Source: Actomonas aquatica (GTDB taxonomy: Bacteria; Verrucomicrobiota; Verrucomicrobiia; Opitutales; Opitutaceae). Taken from it: 64,000 nucleotides of DNA. Positions 1-9,150 of this stretch are shown here, piece after piece. The translations under genes were made by a program, and so were the position numbers. The first letter of the stretch is position 1. Each line of letters opens with the position of its first letter. The notes beneath the pieces are model-generated. The model was given only the letters and a program-made list of their open reading frames with translations, was not told where the DNA came from and made no database searches. The DNA lies in assembly GCF_019679435.2 (NCBI RefSeq), contig NZ_CP139781.1, forward strand, positions 434,001-498,000. Direction: 5' to 3'.

Positions 1-14
1 GGGTGGCGGCGGGC

Positions 15-52
15 GAAAAGAAAAGGCCGCATCGCGCGGGGGCGATACGGCC
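15..52 (-). terminator. Rho-independent terminator of the exopolysaccharide unit
   Basis: Read on the minus strand, an 11-base stem (25-35 with 42-52, one mismatch) closes a 6-base loop and is followed by a T-rich tract (TTTTCTTTT). It lies about 40 bases past the stop of the tyrosine autokinase gene, so it should end that transcription unit. No glycosyltransferase genes follow inside the window. Confidence 0.75.
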
Positions 53-90
53 AAAAGGCTTGGATCGGGAGTCGGTGGGAGCGCGAACGC

Positions 91-2256
91 TCAGGACTCG
101 GCGCCGTAATATTTCTTGTAGCTCCGGTAGTAGCGGTAGTTGGAGTAATACTCGATGCGTCGCGGGGAGAGACCGTTGAGCACGATGCCGAGCATCTCGC
201 GTTTGGCGCTTTGGAGCGCGTTGATGTATTGGCGGATGTGTTTGCGGTAGGCGCGGTTGAAGCGGCACACGTAGATCACCTCGTCGGCGTGCTCGGCGAT
301 GAGCAGGGAGTCGGTCACGGCGCCCACGGGCGGCGAGTCGATGACGATGAGTTCGTATTCCTTTTGCAGGCGATCGAGCACCTGGACGAAGCGCTCGGAT
401 TCGAGCAGTTCGGTCGGGATGCGGGAGCGGCCGCCGGAGCGCAGGAGAGAGAGGTTCTCGCCGACCTTCACGATGCCGAGGTCCGGGTCGTCGGCCATGA
501 CGCCGTCGAGAGAACCCTTGTTCTCGAACCACGGGATGAGGCCCTTGTCGTTCTCCATCTGGAAGTGGCGATGGAGCATCGGGCGACGAAGGTCGCAGTC
601 GATGAGCAGAGTCTTGCGGCCGTGGCGGGCGAAGCCGCCGGAAAGGTTGCAGGAGATGAGGGTCTTGCCTTCACCCGGGATGGTGGAGGTGACCAGCAGC
701 GATTTGGGGAAGTCCAACTTGGAGTTGATCTTCACCGCGCTGTAGACGCTGAGGAAGGATTCCGTTCCCGGGACTTGGCGGTTCTCCAGCACGAGCGAAT
801 ACTTCTCTTCATCCTTGAGTGCAGAGAGGTCGGGGATGATGCCGAGCAGGTTGACACCGATGAAGTGTTCAACGTCCCACGCGCTCTTGATGCGGTCGTC
901 GATGAAGCTGAGGCCCACGGCCACGCCGACGAAGACGAGCACGAAGACAAGCACGGAGGACTTCACGATGCCGGAGATGTTGGGGGTAAAAGGCGCTCCG
1001 GCCGGGACGGCCGCGTCCAGCGGATGGACGGGCACGCTCTCCATGCGCTCCTCCGTATCCACTTCCTGAAGACGCGAGACGATTTGCTGATAGTTGGCGC
1101 GTTTGATCTGAGCTTGGTCGCGCAGGCTGTTATGTTCGGCGGAAAGTTCGTTGAGGCGGCGCTGCTCCTGCTCGGCCTTCACGTATTCGGCCTGCATGGA
1201 GCGCTCTTGGGTGCGGGCCTTTTCGACGGTCGTGCGCAAGTCGGCGATCGCGAGGTTGAGGGCGTCTTGGAGCTGGCCTTCGACCACGGCGATCTCGTTG
1301 GCTACGTCGATCATGCGGGGGTGGCGCTCCAAGTAGCGCTCGGCCAGGATGGCCTCGTTACGGCGCAGCTCTGCGAGTTGGAGGCTGAGGGCGTTGACCG
1401 ATCCGTGACTGCTGATGTAGCTGATCTCCAGCAGGGAGCGACCTTGGTCGCGGAAGCTTTCGACTTGCTGCAGGAGTTCCTCGATTCGAATGCGTTCGAG
1501 GCGGGCGTTGGTCACGGCTTGGTCGGCTTGGACCAAGCGGTTGCGCACCAAGTTGGTGGAGTTGTCGAGGTCGACGAGATCGTGTTTGCGCTGGTAGTCG
1601 CGGAGGCGGCGCTCGGCATCTTCAGCCTCGAGGCGCAGGGCTTCGGCGCGTTGTTCAAGGAAGTCACCTACGCCGGCCACGGTGTCACCGCGACGATCGA
1701 AGATGTAATCCATGAACTGGTCGACGTAGCGATTGGCGACGAGGGCGGCGGCTTCTGGATCCCGGTGGACGACGGAAATCCGAATGATGTAACTGTCACG
1801 CACGTCGCCAACGTTGAGTTGGCCCAAGGCGGCTCCCGCCGAGGGGGGCTCCTGACCGGGCTGGAGGTCCTGCAGGTAGGGGCGTTGGAGGATGCGGGCT
1901 TCCTCGGGGGTGAGGGAGTTGATCACACGCTCGCGCATCGAGGCCGAGCCGAGTTCCTGCAAATAGGTGTTGAGGTCGACAAAACCGCGCACGGATTCGT
2001 CGGTCACGTTGGGGCCGCGCCCAACGACCACAGCTGGCTTCTCGAAGCGCATGGTGGCGGTGGACTGATACAGAGGCACCTGTCGCGCCTTCATGTAACC
2101 CAAGCCGATGGAAACGAGCAGTGCCAGTGGAAGCGCGATCCAAAAGCGCTCGCGGAGAATGATCGCGTAGTCCCGCAGGGTGCGACGCTCGCTCATGGGT
2201 TCGTCGGCTTGAGCGTCGCCGCGGGCACGGGAGGGAGTCTTGGAGGCTGTGACCAT
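91..2256 (-). CDS. Wzc-like polysaccharide co-polymerase / BY-kinase
   Basis: Inner-membrane chain-length regulator fused to a bacterial tyrosine kinase, working with the Wza-like exporter encoded just upstream. The 721-residue protein has a first membrane segment near residues 37-55, a large periplasmic coiled-coil region (about 200-400, Wzz/GNVR type) and a second membrane segment near 431-451. The cytoplasmic kinase has Walker A STIPGEGKT (524-532), Walker A' LLIDCDLRRP (550-559) and Walker B LIVIDSPP (636-643). It ends in a tyrosine cluster (eight Tyr between 703 and 717), the usual autophosphorylation tail. Kinase and co-polymerase are one chain, as in proteobacterial Wzc rather than the split CapA/CapB form. 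It is the last gene of its unit and is followed by a terminator. Confidence 0.92.
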   Translation of the reverse strand: MVTASKTPSRARGDAQADEPMSERRTLRDYAIILRERFWIALPLALLVSIGLGYMKARQVPLYQSTATMRFEKPAVVVGRGPNVTDESVRGFVDLNTYLQELGSASMRERVINSLTPEEARILQRPYLQDLQPGQEPPSAGAALGQLNVGDVRDSYIIRISVVHRDPEAAALVANRYVDQFMDYIFDRRGDTVAGVGDFLEQRAEALRLEAEDAERRLRDYQRKHDLVDLDNSTNLVRNRLVQADQAVTNARLERIRIEELLQQVESFRDQGRSLLEISYISSHGSVNALSLQLAELRRNEAILAERYLERHPRMIDVANEIAVVEGQLQDALNLAIADLRTTVEKARTQERSMQAEYVKAEQEQRRLNELSAEHNSLRDQAQIKRANYQQIVSRLQEVDTEERMESVPVHPLDAAVPAGAPFTPNISGIVKSSVLVFVLVFVGVAVGLSFIDDRIKSAWDVEHFIGVNLLGIIPDLSALKDEEKYSLVLENRQVPGTESFLSVYSAVKINSKLDFPKSLLVTSTIPGEGKTLISCNLSGGFARHGRKTLLIDCDLRRPMLHRHFQMENDKGLIPWFENKGSLDGVMADDPDLGIVKVGENLSLLRSGGRSRIPTELLESERFVQVLDRLQKEYELIVIDSPPVGAVTDSLLIAEHADEVIYVCRFNRAYRKHIRQYINALQSAKREMLGIVLNGLSPRRIEYYSNYRYYRSYKKYYGAES

Positions 2257-2280
2257 TACTGTAGATTGAGAGATCCGTGA

Positions 2281-2928
2281 TCAGAGGAACCGGATGGGCA
2301 CGAAGACGATGTCGTCGGGCAATAGCAACATGGAGGAATCGGTGTCGGTGGATGAATCGCGACCGCGCAAAATCGAGGCGACGTCGACCGTGGTGACGGC
2401 TTTGGTGCCGTCGGGCAACTTGCGCGTGACGGTGACTTTCTCACCGCGAGCGACATCGGTGAGGCCGCCGGCTTTGGTGATGGCGTCGAGCACGGTCATG
2501 CCGGATTCGATGGGGAGCGGGATACGCCCGGGTTGGAGCACCTCTCCCTGGACGATCACTTCGCGAGCAGCGTATTCTTCGACCGCGATGGTAACCTGCG
2601 GATTGCGCAGAAAACGCTGGTCACGGTAGGCATTTTGAATCGCTTCCTGCGCACCTTCGATGGTCATGCCAACGACTTCGATCGGGCCTACCAGAGGGAG
2701 ATTCACCCGGCCTTTGGCGTCCACACGGACGATGGTGGAAAGATCCTCTTCCTGGAAAACGGCGACGCGCAGACGGTCGGTCAGCGCGATGTAGTAGGTG
2801 ATCGCCCGGCTGTTGGGTCCGGGGCGGAAGGCTGGTGGGACGGGCTGGGGATACGCCACCTGACCCACCAAGAGGAGGGTGAGGAGAAGCAGTCCGCGCC
2901 TCAGCCAGTGTTTATTGAAAACCGTCAT
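2281..2928 (-). CDS. Wza-like polysaccharide export protein with SLBB domain
   Basis: Predicted exporter for exopolysaccharide across the outer membrane. The 215-residue protein has a signal peptide (hydrophobic stretch about 12-25), a poly_export domain (about 45-118, starting YIALTDRLRVAVFQ) and one SLBB domain (about 121-170). It is much shorter than E. coli Wza (about 380 residues), having one SLBB domain and no clear C-terminal amphipathic helix. No lipobox cysteine is visible, so it may be a soluble periplasmic or barrel-assisted exporter. The neighbouring beta-barrel protein could supply the pore; that is inference. It lies 24 bases upstream of the autokinase and 12 bases downstream of the barrel gene, in one unit. 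Confidence 0.88.
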   Translation of the reverse strand: MTVFNKHWLRRGLLLLTLLLVGQVAYPQPVPPAFRPGPNSRAITYYIALTDRLRVAVFQEEDLSTIVRVDAKGRVNLPLVGPIEVVGMTIEGAQEAIQNAYRDQRFLRNPQVTIAVEEYAAREVIVQGEVLQPGRIPLPIESGMTVLDAITKAGGLTDVARGEKVTVTRKLPDGTKAVTTVDVASILRGRDSSTDTDSSMLLLPDDIVFVPIRFL

Positions 2929-2940
2929 GGGTATTCCTCC

Positions 2941-4080
2941 TTAAAAGCGTGTGCTCGCGTCAAAAGTGACAGAATGGCGGTCGAAATCTGAAAAAGACGA
3001 GGTCGACCAGTTGCGATAGTAGGAGTAGATCAGGCCGAGGCGCAGACGTTCCGAGAAAGTGTAAGCGACGCGGCCGTAGGCGGTGAGGAAGGTATCCTCA
3101 CGATTGGCGCCCTCGAGTCCCAGGAACTCAATGCGACCGGCGCCCACGCCAGCGGCGAACAGCAATTTGGCGGTGCGGGCGTATTGGGCGTCGAGGTTAC
3201 CGCTGAGCGTGTCGGTGGAAACGTTGCGGGAGGTGATCGAGAAGTCTTTTGAGACTGAGCCGGTGAGGGCGATCTTCCGCGTAAAGTTCCAAGTCGCAGA
3301 GATGGCGGCGTTGTAGCCTTCGTAAGTGGCATCGTTGCCGGTGAGGGCCTCACGGATTTGGTAGCCGACACGGGCGTTGCCATTCAGACCGGGAAGGAGG
3401 CGACCGGAGACACCCACACTCACGGAGTGGTCGGCAAACGAGGTGTCAGCCGCAGTCTCCAGCAAGCGAAGACGGTATCCAGCGAACACGTCGCGCTGCG
3501 TTGAGAGCACGTAAAACCAGTCGGCCGACAAGCTGTAGGTGTCCAAATCGACGAAGACGTCGTTATCGGAGTAATCAATGCGCGACCAGCGCACGCCGCC
3601 AGTCACGGAGTGGCGCTCTGAAATCGGGTAGCGGAAGTTGAGGTCACTGCCGTAGCGCCAAGAGTCGGTGCGGACGCCTTCCGTGGGGTCGGCGCGATTG
3701 GAGCGCACCGCGTTGAAACCGAGGGTGCCGGTGGTGCGGCCGGTGTCCTTGGTAAACTCGAGCCGGTAGTTCGGGTTGATGGAACTCTCGCTCGAGTTCG
3801 TCGAAAACTGGCTGTCGGTGATCGAGACGTTGGCGTTCACGCCGATGAGGCCGGCGTGGCGTCGGTATTCCGCTCCAATGGTGTAGGAGTAGATCGTATC
3901 CGACTCGTTGATTGACGACGCGTAGATGTTGCTGTCGACCGCGACCGAAACGGAGCCGGTGATAAAAACCTGATCCTTACCTTCGTTCCAACGCACCAAG
4001 CCGTGGGCCGGCATGCAGGGAAGCATGAGCGCGACGCACAGCGCGACTGTTTGGGAAGATCGTCGGGGGCGAAGGGACAT
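2941..4080 (-). CDS. Outer-membrane beta-barrel protein of the EPS unit
   Basis: 379-residue protein with a signal peptide (residues about 1-27, ending PAHG). The mature part has alternating polar/aromatic strands typical of outer-membrane beta-barrels and ends in a terminal phenylalanine (STRF), the usual barrel signature. Tight placement upstream of the Wza-like and Wzc-like genes suggests it is the outer-membrane partner of the short exporter or an EPS-associated porin. No enzymatic motif is visible. Which barrel family it belongs to cannot be fixed by eye. Confidence 0.75.
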   Translation of the reverse strand: MSLRPRRSSQTVALCVALMLPCMPAHGLVRWNEGKDQVFITGSVSVAVDSNIYASSINESDTIYSYTIGAEYRRHAGLIGVNANVSITDSQFSTNSSESSINPNYRLEFTKDTGRTTGTLGFNAVRSNRADPTEGVRTDSWRYGSDLNFRYPISERHSVTGGVRWSRIDYSDNDVFVDLDTYSLSADWFYVLSTQRDVFAGYRLRLLETAADTSFADHSVSVGVSGRLLPGLNGNARVGYQIREALTGNDATYEGYNAAISATWNFTRKIALTGSVSKDFSITSRNVSTDTLSGNLDAQYARTAKLLFAAGVGAGRIEFLGLEGANREDTFLTAYGRVAYTFSERLRLGLIYSYYRNWSTSSFSDFDRHSVTFDASTRF

Positions 4081-4121
4081 GCAGATCTTGGAAGGGGGGG
4101 GCGGAATCTGGTGTTGAGTTT

Positions 4122-5057
4122 TTAGATGGAGGAGGCGCTAACCGGGGTTTCTTGCACGGGCTCGACCGGGGTCACTTCAACGACGACCACTTCTTCGCCA
4201 GCACCAGCCGTCTGGTCTTCGTCGTCGAATACATTGGCCCAACCTTCGCCATCGTCGTCCATTTCGGCACCGGTGGCTTCGTCGATGATGTCGCCTTCGC
4301 CGGGCGTTTGGCCGTCGCCGACCTCGGGTTTGCCCTTGGCGTCGAAATACACCGTGCGGCGTGCATCGCAGGCGAGGGTGACCTTGTCTTCCACAAATTC
4401 GAGTTCGTCGTCCGGAATGGGGCGAATTTCGATCTGCGGGGCGCGGCCGGGGAGGCGCTTGATGATGGCCTGCTCGCCGCCGTTGATGACGTAACCACCA
4501 CCATCGTTGGGACCGCCACGGACGGTGACTTCACCCTCGATGGACGATACCTTGGTTTCGAAATCTTCGGACTGGATGACCACCTTGCGGCCCCGAATGG
4601 CCATGGCACTGTGCGGGGTGGAGTAGACCATGCTGCTACCGGCAATCATGCGGGGCGTGCAAAGGCCCACCGTGCCGCGGGGAATGAAGGCATTGGTTTG
4701 AGAAATGGAAGGCTCCACTTCCAAATCGCTGCGGTCCGGGGTGAAGGGCTCCTGCACGAAGCGTTTGATCTCCATGCGGGTGTCCGGGTCGAGGTAAACG
4801 CCCGTGCCGTTGGAGAACACCATGGCGTTGTGCGCGTCGGCGTTGGTCTGGATGACTGTGCCCTGAGCGTTGTGGACCGACTTTTCGGTCAAGTCTTCGA
4901 TACGCTCGCCGGTGTCGATTTCCGACTGACCGTCGAGATCGGCCACGTAGAGTTTGCTGGTCGGGTTCTTCTTCGCGGCGTGCGCGGCGGGCGCGAGCGC
5001 CAGCGCACAACCCAAGGCAGCCACGAAGATCCCTGTGGAAAGGCGGAAATTATTCAT
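4122..5057 (-). CDS. FecR-domain exported protein at the head of the EPS unit
   Basis: 311 residues counted from ATG at 5057. The in-frame extension back to 5198 would run into the end of leuS and lacks a signal peptide, whereas the chosen start gives a clean one (LGCALALAPAAHA). The central part has the FecR-like double-psi/beta pattern: a stretch around NGTGVYLDPDTRMEI and a second around AIRGRKVVIQSEDFET followed by VSSIEGEVTVRGG. The C-terminal tail is acidic. FecR domains in this setting often occur in cell-surface proteins rather than in sigma-factor signalling, and no sigma factor is nearby. It starts the minus-strand unit of four genes. Its exact role is unknown. Confidence 0.7.
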   Translation of the reverse strand: MNNFRLSTGIFVAALGCALALAPAAHAAKKNPTSKLYVADLDGQSEIDTGERIEDLTEKSVHNAQGTVIQTNADAHNAMVFSNGTGVYLDPDTRMEIKRFVQEPFTPDRSDLEVEPSISQTNAFIPRGTVGLCTPRMIAGSSMVYSTPHSAMAIRGRKVVIQSEDFETKVSSIEGEVTVRGGPNDGGGYVINGGEQAIIKRLPGRAPQIEIRPIPDDELEFVEDKVTLACDARRTVYFDAKGKPEVGDGQTPGEGDIIDEATGAEMDDDGEGWANVFDDEDQTAGAGEEVVVVEVTPVEPVQETPVSASSI

Positions 5058-5100
5058 GTTTCGACTATGGTTGGCGTTATGGGCGTCTGCAATGCTGCGA

Positions 5101-5141
5101 GGGCGGGTATTAACACCTATCGGGTAGATCGGCACCCGCCC
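5101..5141. repeat. Short inverted repeat downstream of leuS
   Basis: Arms GGGCGGGT (5101-5108) and ACCCGCCC (5134-5141) are perfect complements in the 127-base gap between leuS and the FecR-domain gene. There is no T-run on either strand, so a standard terminator is not supported; it may be a processing hairpin or chance. Confidence 0.3.
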
Positions 5142-5184
5142 TGTCTGACCTGAGGACAATACCCTAGTCGATGAAATTGCGGGC

Positions 5185-7776
5185 TTATGCAACCACAATA
5201 TTCAGGATGCGACCGGGCACGTAGATGACGCGGCGGATTTCTCCGGCGTTCAAGTGTGAAGCTATCGCGTCGTCTTCCCGGGCGGCGGCGAGGGCGGCGT
5301 CTTGGTCGGCGTCTTTGGCGATCACGATTTCGCCGCGCCGCTTGCCGTTAACTTGCACAACAAGTTTCTGGGTCTCTGTGACGAGTAGCGCCTCGTCGTA
5401 GTCCGGCCACGACGCGGCCTGCACCGGGGCGGCGCCGCCGAGCAGTTTCCACAATTCCTCGCCCAAGTGCGGAGCGTAGGGGGCGAGTAGCTGAACGAAG
5501 CTGCGGGCGCTGGCCGCAGAGATGGCCGGGGCCTTCTGCAAGGCGTTCACAAAGATCATCATCTGCGAGATCGCGGTGTTGAAGCGCAGGTTCTCGGTGT
5601 CTTCGCCGACCTTTTTGATGGTCTCGTGAAGCAGCTTGGTGAGCTCAGCCGATTCCTGGCTGGCGTCATCGACGATCTTGGCGGCGGGTTCACCGTCGCG
5701 GCCGACAAATTCGCGCCAGACTTTGAGCAGGAAGCGATGCACGCCTTCGATGCCGCGCGGATTCCAAGGCTTCATGGCCTCAAGCGGTCCGAGGAACATG
5801 AGGTAGAGGCGCAGGGTGTCGGCGCCGTGGGAGGCGATGATGGTGTCGGGGCTGATGACGTTGCCGCGGCTCTTGGACATTTTTTCGCCGTCCTCGCCGA
5901 GGATGATGCCTTGGTGGAAGAGACGCTTGAAGGGTTCGTCCTCCGGCAGGACACCGAGGTCGAAGAGCACCTTGTGCCAGAAGCGGGCGTAGAGGAGGTG
6001 GAGCACGGCGTGCTCGGCGCCACCGACGTAGAGGTCCGGGGAGCGCCAGTAGTGGAGCGCTTCGGGGCTGGCGATCGCCTCGGTGTTTTTGGGGTCGAGG
6101 TAGCGCAGGTAATACCAGCAGGAGCCGGCCCACTGGGGCATGGTGTTGGTCTCGCGGCGACCGCGCACCCAGTCTTCGCCCTCGGGCTGCGCTTCGGTGG
6201 CCGGCACGGCGGCACCGGTGGTGGGTTGATACCAAATGTCGACCCAAGCGGTGGCGTTGGCCAGCGGGCTTTCGCCGTTATCGCTGGGCAGGTAGGATTC
6301 CACGTCGGGGAGCTCGAGCGGGAGGGCGGTCGCCGGGACGGGCAGGGCGTAGTGCGTCGTGCCGTCGGCCTCGTAGGTGATGGCTTCGGCGGGAAGTTGG
6401 ACTTCGCCGGCGGCTTTGATGGCTTCGTAGTCGGCGGCGTTCACCCAGACGATCGGAATGGGTTCACCCCAATAGCGTTGGCGAGAGAAGAGCCAGTCGC
6501 GGAGCTTGAAGTTCACGGTCGCCTTGCCTTTGCCGCGGGCGGCGAGGTCGGCGGTGATCTTCTGCTTGGCCTCGGCCCACTTCAGACCGCTGTAGTCGTC
6601 GGAGTGCACCAGCACACCGTCGCCGGTGTAGGGCAGCTCGACTTTGCCGGAACCGTTGCTGGAGTGGTCGGAGGGCTCGATGACCTGGACGACCGGAATC
6701 TGGTATTTTTCGGCGAACTCGAAGTCGCGTTCGTCGTGCGCCGGCACGGCCATGATGGCGCCGGTGCCGTAACCCATGAGCACGTAGTCGGCGATCCAGA
6801 TCGGCACCCGCTGACCGTTGGCCGGGTTGATGGCGAAGGCACCGGAGAAGACGCCGGACTTGTCCTTGGCGAGGTCAGTGCGCTCGAGGTCGCTCTTGGC
6901 GGCGGCCTGTTTGCGATAAGTTTCGACGGCGTCGCGCTGCTCGGGCGTGGTGAGTTTGTCGACGTAAGGGTGCTCGGGCGCGATCACCATGAAGGTGGCG
7001 CCGAAGAGGGTGTCGGGGCGGGTGGTGAAGACGACGAGGTCGTCGAGGCTCGGGTCTTCGAGGCCGAAACGCACCTCGGCGCCTTCGCTGCGACCGATCC
7101 AGGCTTCCTGCATGCGTTTGGTGGAGTCGGGCCAGTCGAGGCCCTCGAGATCCTTGAGCAGGCGGTCGGCGTAGGCGGTGATTTTGAGCACCCACTGGCG
7201 CAGGGCGCGGCGCTCGACCGGGTGGTTGCCGCGCTCAGACTTGCCGTCGACGACCTCTTCGTTGGCGAGCACGGTTTTGAGGGCCGGGCACCACCAGACG
7301 GGGCGTTCATCGACGTAAGCGAGGCCGCGCTGGAAGAGTTGGAGAAAGATCCACTGGGTCCAACGGAAGTAGGCGGGATCGGTGGTGTTGATTTCGCGAT
7401 CCCAGTCGTAGGAGAAGCCGAGGGCTTTGATCTGCCGGCGGAAGTTATCGACGTTGGCCTGGGTATTGGTGGCCGGGTGGGTGCCGGTCTTCACGGCATG
7501 TTGCTCGGCGGGCAGGCCGAAGGCGTCCCAGCCGATGGGGTGCAGGACGTTGAAGCCCTTGGCGCGCTTGTAGCGGGAAAGGATGTCGGTCGCGGTGTAA
7601 CCCTCCGGATGGCCGATGTGCAGACCCGCGCCGGACGGATACGGGAACATGTCCAGCACGTAGTATTTGGGTTTTGGAGACGACGCCTCCGCCCGGAACG
7701 AGCCGTTTTCTGCCCAGAAGGATTGCCAGCGGGGTTCTATGGAGGAAAAGTCGTAATCTTTGCTATGCGTTGCCAT
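5185..7776 (-). CDS. leuS: Leucyl-tRNA synthetase
   Basis: Class I aminoacyl-tRNA synthetase that charges tRNA-Leu. From ATG at 7776 the protein has 863 residues, the normal length; the upstream ATG at 7803 would add nine unconserved residues. The HIGH motif is seen as HIGH in [16 protein letters not shown], and KMSKS in [10 protein letters not shown]. The CP1 editing domain ([12 protein letters not shown]) and the C-terminal anticodon/VQVNGKRRG region are present. The start lies only 42 bases from the start of the divergent HtrA-type gene, so the two 5' ends share one short control region. Confidence 0.97.
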   Translation of the reverse strand: MATHSKDYDFSSIEPRWQSFWAENGSFRAEASSPKPKYYVLDMFPYPSGAGLHIGHPEGYTATDILSRYKRAKGFNVLHPIGWDAFGLPAEQHAVKTGTHPATNTQANVDNFRRQIKALGFSYDWDREINTTDPAYFRWTQWIFLQLFQRGLAYVDERPVWWCPALKTVLANEEVVDGKSERGNHPVERRALRQWVLKITAYADRLLKDLEGLDWPDSTKRMQEAWIGRSEGAEVRFGLEDPSLDDLVVFTTRPDTLFGATFMVIAPEHPYVDKLTTPEQRDAVETYRKQAAAKSDLERTDLAKDKSGVFSGAFAINPANGQRVPIWIADYVLMGYGTGAIMAVPAHDERDFEFAEKYQIPVVQVIEPSDHSSNGSGKVELPYTGDGVLVHSDDYSGLKWAEAKQKITADLAARGKGKATVNFKLRDWLFSRQRYWGEPIPIVWVNAADYEAIKAAGEVQLPAEAITYEADGTTHYALPVPATALPLELPDVESYLPSDNGESPLANATAWVDIWYQPTTGAAVPATEAQPEGEDWVRGRRETNTMPQWAGSCWYYLRYLDPKNTEAIASPEALHYWRSPDLYVGGAEHAVLHLLYARFWHKVLFDLGVLPEDEPFKRLFHQGIILGEDGEKMSKSRGNVISPDTIIASHGADTLRLYLMFLGPLEAMKPWNPRGIEGVHRFLLKVWREFVGRDGEPAAKIVDDASQESAELTKLLHETIKKVGEDTENLRFNTAISQMMIFVNALQKAPAISAASARSFVQLLAPYAPHLGEELWKLLGGAAPVQAASWPDYDEALLVTETQKLVVQVNGKRRGEIVIAKDADQDAALAAAREDDAIASHLNAGEIRRVIYVPGRILNIVVA

Positions 7777-7818
7777 CGGAAGGAATCGGCCACTGTGACA
7801 CATTCAAACCCCCGGTCA

Positions 7819-9150
7819 ATGGCGCGACTTTGGTGCGGGATTTTTGCTTTTGCGCTCGTTTTGCCGAGCCTCTTGCCGGCGCAACAATCGGAAGGATTTC
7901 GCCGCCTGCTGGACGCGGTGGTGAGGATCGATGTGCGCGAGTTTGCCTATGAAGCGGGCGTGAAGCGCTTCCGCAGCGGAGTCGGTTCAGGCGTCATCCT
8001 CTCGGAAGACGGACTGATTTTAACCAACGCGCATGTGGTCGGTCCGCGGGCGGTGGAGATCAACGTAACGCTGGCCAACCTCGAACGCGTGAGCGCCGAG
8101 CTGGTGGGCTGGGATCACTGGACGGACCTCGCGTTGCTGCGGCTGGACGCCGACGAGATTGCCGAGAAGAACTTCACTTTTGCGGTCGCAGAGTTTGGTG
8201 ACTCCGAGACGCTTTTTCCCGGGCAGACGGTCTTTGCGGTGGGCACACCTCATGGCCTCACGCGCACGGTGACACGCGGCATCATTTCGAATCCGCGGCG
8301 GTTTTTCTCGGACTCGCGCGGCGTGCGCGGTCACGAAACCGGTATGTTCAACACGTGGCTGCAGACCGATGCCGCGATCAACCCAGGCAACAGCGGCGGG
8401 CCCTTGGTTGACGAAGACGGTCGGGTGGTGGGGATCAATTCCCGCGGTTATCTCGGCGCCGACAATCTGGGTTTTGCCATTCCGGCAGCGACGGCCCGGC
8501 AGGTGATGGCGGGGTTGACGGCGGACGGAAGTATCACGCGCAGCTACATTGGTATCGTGCCGGGGGCGCTGCAGGATCTCGAAGATTTCTACGACCTTGA
8601 GCTCAACACGGGCATGTTGATCAACAGTGTTGACCCCGGCTCGCCGGCGGCCGAAGCGGGACTGCGGGGCGGCGACATCCTGTTGGCGATCGATGGCGAG
8701 GGCGTCGACGGGCGTTTCCCGGAGCAGTTGCCGCCGATCCAAAACCTCATCGCGTTGCAGCCGCTGGGTCGGGAAATGGAGCTGTTGGTCAAACGCGGTG
8801 ATGCGACCGAAACCTTTACGGTGACGACCGAACAATTGGTCAGCCGAGTAGGCGAGGAAGGTGTGCTCGAAAACTGGGGCCTGAGTGTGCGGGAAGTGTC
8901 GCGCGCTTACGCTCGGGAAAATCAGCTGCCCAGCGCGGACGGGGTGCTCGTCATCGGCGTGCAGCGCGGTTCGCCCGGGGCCGAGGCGGGTTTGGCGACG
9001 GGTGACGTGATCATGAAAGTCAACGATGCGGAGGTCGATTCGCTGGCGGTCGTCCAAGCGGCGGAGGAGGCCTACCGGGAACAACCGGACCGCGTATTGA
9101 TCGAAGCACGACGCAAGTTTCGCGTTTCCCTCTACGTTCTCAAACCATGA
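7819..9150 (+). CDS. HtrA/DegP-type serine protease with two PDZ domains
   Basis: Exported quality-control protease. The start at 7819 gives 443 residues with a clear signal peptide (IFAFALVLPSLLPAQQ). The much longer open frame upstream is antisense to leuS and is not coding. The trypsin-like domain has His72 (LTNAHVV), Asp103 (TDLALL) and Ser192 (GNSGGP), a complete triad. PDZ domains lie at about 243-330 and 352-440. The stop overlaps the start of the next gene by four bases (ATGA), so the two are translationally coupled. The downstream protein is a degenerate paralogue, which suggests a hetero-oligomer; that is inference. Confidence 0.93.
   Translation: MARLWCGIFAFALVLPSLLPAQQSEGFRRLLDAVVRIDVREFAYEAGVKRFRSGVGSGVILSEDGLILTNAHVVGPRAVEINVTLANLERVSAELVGWDHWTDLALLRLDADEIAEKNFTFAVAEFGDSETLFPGQTVFAVGTPHGLTRTVTRGIISNPRRFFSDSRGVRGHETGMFNTWLQTDAAINPGNSGGPLVDEDGRVVGINSRGYLGADNLGFAIPAATARQVMAGLTADGSITRSYIGIVPGALQDLEDFYDLELNTGMLINSVDPGSPAAEAGLRGGDILLAIDGEGVDGRFPEQLPPIQNLIALQPLGREMELLVKRGDATETFTVTTEQLVSRVGEEGVLENWGLSVREVSRAYARENQLPSADGVLVIGVQRGSPGAEAGLATGDVIMKVNDAEVDSLAVVQAAEEAYREQPDRVLIEARRKFRVSLYVLKP

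Noticed and set aside
211-2280. 689-residue open frame on the plus strand opposite the tyrosine autokinase gene
   Set aside because: It is the antisense shadow of a well-supported gene. Its product is a His/Asp/Val-rich sequence with no domain, which is what reverse frames give at this GC content.
5626-7818. Long N-terminal extension of the HtrA frame (would make a 1174-residue protein)
   Set aside because: This part is antisense to leuS and has no signal peptide. The true start at 7819 gives a clean signal peptide and normal length.
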